DNA of 5,714 nt from positions 13,375 through 19,088 of the forward strand of contig VBNZ01000107.1 in NCBI GenBank assembly GCA_005877675.1, in the 5' to 3' direction. This document shows, one piece after another, positions 4,868 to 5,714 of this stretch; position 1 is the stretch's first letter; each line of letters starts with the position of its first letter. This stretch comes from Gammaproteobacteria bacterium. Its GTDB lineage: Bacteria; Pseudomonadota; Gammaproteobacteria; Xanthomonadales; Rhodanobacteraceae. The notes beneath the pieces are model-generated. The model was not told the origin of the DNA, did not search any database, and worked only from the letters and a program-made list of their open reading frames with translations. The position numbers were made by a program, and so were the translations under genes.

Positions 4868-5428
4868 TCAGGGGTGTGGCGTGAAGCGGCCAGCGAGATA
4901 TTCGCGCGCGATGTACAGCGCGGCAATCGAACGTCCCTCGGTTACATCGTCGCGCGCGATCAGCGTGTGCAGCTCGGACATTTTCCACGGCACGACTTCG
5001 AGTTCCTCCGGCTCGTCGCCGACGAGTCGCTCGGGATACAGGTCGCGCGCGAGCACGACATGGGTCATCGCCGTCATGTAGGCCGGTGACAGCGACAGCG
5101 TGTGCAGGATGTGCAAATCGCGCGCGCCGTAGCCGATTTCCTCCTTGAGCTCGCGGTCCGCGCCCTGCTCTACCGTCTCGTCGCGATCGAGGCGGCCCTT
5201 GGGCAGGCCGAGCTCGTAGCGTTCGATGCCGACGCCGTATTCGCGCACCAGCAGCACGGTGTCGTCGTCGAGCATCGGTACGATGATCACCGCGCCGAGG
5301 CCCGAACCCTTTAGGCGTTCGTAGGTGCGGCGCTCGCCGTTGGAGAATTCGAGATCGATAGCCTCCACTTTGAGGAAGCGGCTGTTTTCGTCAACGCGGC
5401 GGGAATGGATTATCGGCAATGTAGGCAT
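4868..5428 (-). CDS. nudE: ADP compounds hydrolase NudE (Nudix)
   Basis: A 186-residue Nudix hydrolase, the same length as E. coli NudE, which cleaves ADP-ribose, NADH and diadenosine polyphosphates to nucleoside monophosphates. The Nudix box is complete at 78-100: G78, E84, then R92-E93-L-K-E96-E97-I-G99. NudE-type flanks are present: DLEFSNGERRTYER (25-38), LVREYGVGIERYELGLPKG (60-78) and DLYPERLVGDEPEEL (129-143). The frame is open upstream to an ATG at 5566, but that extension would cross the terminator and the end of the neighbouring gene. The ATG at 5428 gives the family length. The Shine-Dalgarno sequence is poor (AGGG one base before ATG). It is the first gene of a nudE-cysQ operon, with the promoter presumably in 5429-5475. 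Confidence 0.95.
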   Translation of the reverse strand: MPTLPIIHSRRVDENSRFLKVEAIDLEFSNGERRTYERLKGSGLGAVIIVPMLDDDTVLLVREYGVGIERYELGLPKGRLDRDETVEQGADRELKEEIGYGARDLHILHTLSLSPAYMTAMTHVVLARDLYPERLVGDEPEELEVVPWKMSELHTLIARDDVTEGRSIAALYIAREYLAGRFTPHP

Positions 5429-5475
5429 GCCCTGTATTTTCGCACAAAGCAGATACGGTGCCGGATATTCGCCCG

Positions 5476-5510
5476 CAAAAAAAGAAACGGCCCGCAAACG
5501 CGGGCCGCTT
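5476..5510 (-). terminator. Rho-independent terminator of the upstream minus-strand gene
   Basis: On the minus strand the stem CGGCCCGC, loop GTTT, GCGGGCCG (5488-5507) is followed directly by TTTCTTTTTTT. This is a classical intrinsic terminator: an eight-base-pair GC-only stem and a U tract. It begins about 25 bases after the stop codon of the gene entering from the right edge. It therefore separates that gene from nudE and argues against the longer nudE reading frame. Confidence 0.92.
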
Positions 5511-5534
5511 CTGCTTCCCTTCAATCCAGACCGA

Positions 5535-5714
5535 TTACTGGCAAGTCGGGAACTTGAACGAGGCAATGCGCGTGCTCCAATTGAACGCGCCGGTCGTTTT
5601 CAGGTACTCGCTCGTGAACCAGAACGTGCAATCGTCGGTCGGGTCGATCGTCATCGCAGCGTAATCGCCCCAACGCGACAGGTTCTGTCCGCTCTGCGAA
5701 CCGGTGCCTTCGAC
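5535..5714 (-). CDS. C-terminal tail of a probably secreted protein (runs off right edge)
   Basis: An open frame entering from the right edge gives 59 residues ending at TAA 5535-5537. It contains RWGDYAAMTIDPTDDCTFWF (about 14-33), then an aromatic-rich segment ending NWSTRIASFKFPTCQ. This WGDY..DP.DDCTFW...W.TRI..F.FP.C pattern is, from memory, typical of the end of large exported proteins in Xanthomonadales and relatives. The two cysteines suggest an extracytoplasmic disulphide. The function-bearing part lies outside the window, so no role is assigned. The frame is supported by the well-placed terminator just downstream. Any signal peptide cannot be seen. Confidence 0.8.
   Translation of the reverse strand, partial: VEGTGSQSGQNLSRWGDYAAMTIDPTDDCTFWFTSEYLKTTGAFNWSTRIASFKFPTCQ

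Noticed and set aside
5429..5566. N-terminal extension of NudE from an ATG at 5566
   Set aside because: It would cross a strong intrinsic terminator and overlap the end of the neighbouring gene. The 46 extra residues are low-complexity Ser/Arg-rich, and the ATG at 5428 gives exactly the E. coli NudE length.

Overview
The window is GC-rich chromosomal DNA. Codon use, gene content and intergenic inverted repeats suggest a gammaproteobacterium of the Xanthomonadales/Lysobacterales (Rhodanobacteraceae- or Lysobacter-like). That placement is inferred from protein resemblance and repeat style, not from a database search. No rRNA, tRNA, CRISPR array, transposase, integrase or phage gene was seen, and no clearly new multi-gene system. 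The main unusual content is intergenic: structured repeats and slippage-prone tracts.

Layout, left to right. A minus-strand gene for an exported isoaspartyl peptidase/L-asparaginase runs off the left edge (<1-469). It is divergent from a plus-strand DUF486 four-helix membrane protein (566-904). A 116-bp spacer with three consecutive hairpins separates DUF486 from the convergent minus-strand MAPEG-family protein (1021-1410). Everything further right is on the minus strand: a DUF962/Mpo1-like membrane protein (1470-1766), an exported DUF4097-type protein with eight GSGD turns (1915-2742), mazG (2899-3738), cysQ (4055-4864), nudE (4868-5428), and the C-terminal tail of a probably secreted protein (5535->5714) closed by a clear rho-independent terminator.

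The best-understood group is nudE-cysQ-mazG, transcribed in that order. NudE cleaves ADP-ribose-type nucleoside diphosphate compounds, CysQ hydrolyses PAP to AMP, and MazG pyrophosphohydrolyses (d)NTPs, so all three clear potentially toxic nucleotides. nudE and cysQ are 3 bp apart and look co-transcribed. mazG is separated from cysQ by 316 bp holding a MITE-like inverted-repeat element and a GATGCG-type hexamer array. MAPEG, DUF962 and DUF486 are small membrane proteins with no evident pathway link to the nucleotide genes.

A recurring signal is a short hairpin-forming motif, roughly GRAACCTCNGAACAAGC, that begins at or within a few bases of the stop codons of DUF486, DUF962, DUF4097 and mazG. 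It may be a dispersed REP-like repeat serving as 3'-end or terminator structure.
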